This document shows, in pieces, positions 63,377-64,000 of a stretch of DNA of 64,000 bases. Below the pieces are notes generated by a model. That model did no database searches. It saw nothing but the letters and a program-made list of their open reading frames with translations, and was not told where the DNA came from. The position numbers and the translations under genes were made by a program. Each line of letters begins with the position of its first letter. Position 1 is the first letter of the stretch. Source of the DNA: Erigeron canadensis (lineage: Eukaryota > Streptophyta > Magnoliopsida > Asterales > Asteraceae); the NCBI RefSeq assembly GCF_010389155.1, contig NC_057762.1:31556055-31620054 (forward strand). The letters run 5' to 3'.

Positions 63377-64000
63377 ATGGAGCTTTCTTACATCACCATC
63401 TTCTCTACACTTTTTTCCATCATAACCATAATTCTCTTCCTCGCCCGCCCCAAACGCCGCCTTAACCTCCCTCCCGGCCCGCCCGGTTGGCCCATAGTTG
63501 GCAACCTTTTACAAGTTGCGGGTTCGGGCAAACCATTTTTTCAATATGTTAGAGAGTTGTTACCAATTTATGGTCCTATTATTACTCTTAAAATGGGTAC
63601 GCGAACCATGATTATATTGTCCCAAGCGGATTTGGTTCATGAAGCATTAATTGAAAAGGGTCAGGTTTTCGCTACCAGACCAGCTGAAAACCCGACCCGA
63701 GTTGTGTTTAGCTGCAACAAGTTTACAGTTAACGCGGCCCTGTATGGGCCCGTTTGGAGATCTTTGAGACGAAATATGGTGCAAAATGCTCTTAGTACGA
63801 GTAAATTACGTACGTTTAAAGATGTTAGAGTAACGGCCATGGATAAGTTAGTTGAAAGGTTGAAAAGTGAGGCTAAGGCGAATGATGGTGCGGTTTGGGT
63901 GTTGAAAAACGCAAGATTTGCGGTTTTTTGTATACTTTTGTCTATGTGTTTTGGTGTGGAAATGGATGAGAAAACTATTGAAGAAATGGATGATATGATG
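63377..64000 (+). CDS. CYP77A: Cytochrome P450, CYP77A family (N-terminal 208 residues)
   Basis: The frame opens at ATG 63377 and is still open at the window end, giving 208 codons of about 510 expected. Residues 1 to about 22 are a hydrophobic ER membrane anchor, followed by basic RPKRR and the proline-rich hinge LPPGPPGWPIVGN. Then come RELLPIYGPIITLKMGTRTM, ALIEKGQVFATRPAENPTR, the helix C region YGPVWRSLRRNMVQN and VWVLKNARFAVFCIL, CFGVEMDEKTIEEMDDM. This is close to CYP77A proteins throughout. The haem cysteine loop lies outside the window, so integrity is unknown. CYP77A enzymes oxidise fatty acids (in-chain hydroxylation or epoxidation), and CYP77A6 works in cutin monomer synthesis; the exact member is unresolved. 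Confidence 0.92.
   Translation, partial: MELSYITIFSTLFSIITIILFLARPKRRLNLPPGPPGWPIVGNLLQVAGSGKPFFQYVRELLPIYGPIITLKMGTRTMIILSQADLVHEALIEKGQVFATRPAENPTRVVFSCNKFTVNAALYGPVWRSLRRNMVQNALSTSKLRTFKDVRVTAMDKLVERLKSEAKANDGAVWVLKNARFAVFCILLSMCFGVEMDEKTIEEMDDMM

Overview
The window is nuclear DNA of a flowering plant, very probably a eudicot and possibly an asterid such as Asteraceae. The evidence is intron-split genes with GT..AG junctions, plant-only families (trihelix factors, DUF668, CYP77A, plant NLR), AT-rich intergenic DNA, and many plant-type transposons (Helitron, MULE, Tourist, hAT MITEs, tRNA-derived SINEs, an L1-type LINE). The family placement is an impression, not a demonstrated assignment.

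Seven protein-coding genes could be modelled. Left to right they are: a CC-NB-ARC-LRR immune receptor with a decaying LRR tail (4068-8651, minus); a seven-exon gene joining a trihelix DNA-binding domain to a uridylate-kinase-like domain (9757-13612, minus); an uninterrupted DUF3475/DUF668 gene (17303-19009, minus); a seven-exon GABA/amino-acid transporter of the GAT1 type (25396-28744, minus); a five-exon OTU-type deubiquitinase (33205-35374, minus); a two-exon PETAL LOSS/GT-2-like trihelix factor (43294-44713, plus); and the first 208 codons of a CYP77A cytochrome P450 cut by the window end (63377-64000, plus). All spliced models were checked for exon phase and give an intact reading frame. 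They do not form an operon or an obvious pathway cluster; each is an independent transcription unit.

The space between genes is mostly transposon debris. Several insertions are resolved to the base by their target-site duplications (TSDs). These include a MULE-type foldback element with a Tourist MITE nested inside (16006-17037), two inverted copies of one Helitron (558-1364 and 21532-22845) of which the second carries a SINE with a perfect 17-bp TSD, a SINE with a 12-bp TSD (23202-23373), two neighbouring foldback elements separated by a TA microsatellite (23407-24292), a hAT-type MITE with an 8-bp TSD (56958-57278) and a 1.15-kb long-TIR element upstream of the P450 (61451-62605). A nearly complete but broken LINE fills 46625 to about 52180 and lies beside a 56-bp almost pure C tract.

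The strongest candidates for unusual biology are two. One is the trihelix-kinase fusion, whose kinase half has changed several residues expected to bind UMP. The other is the 540-bp near-perfect palindrome at 23407-23947, a ready-made hairpin-RNA locus if transcribed.
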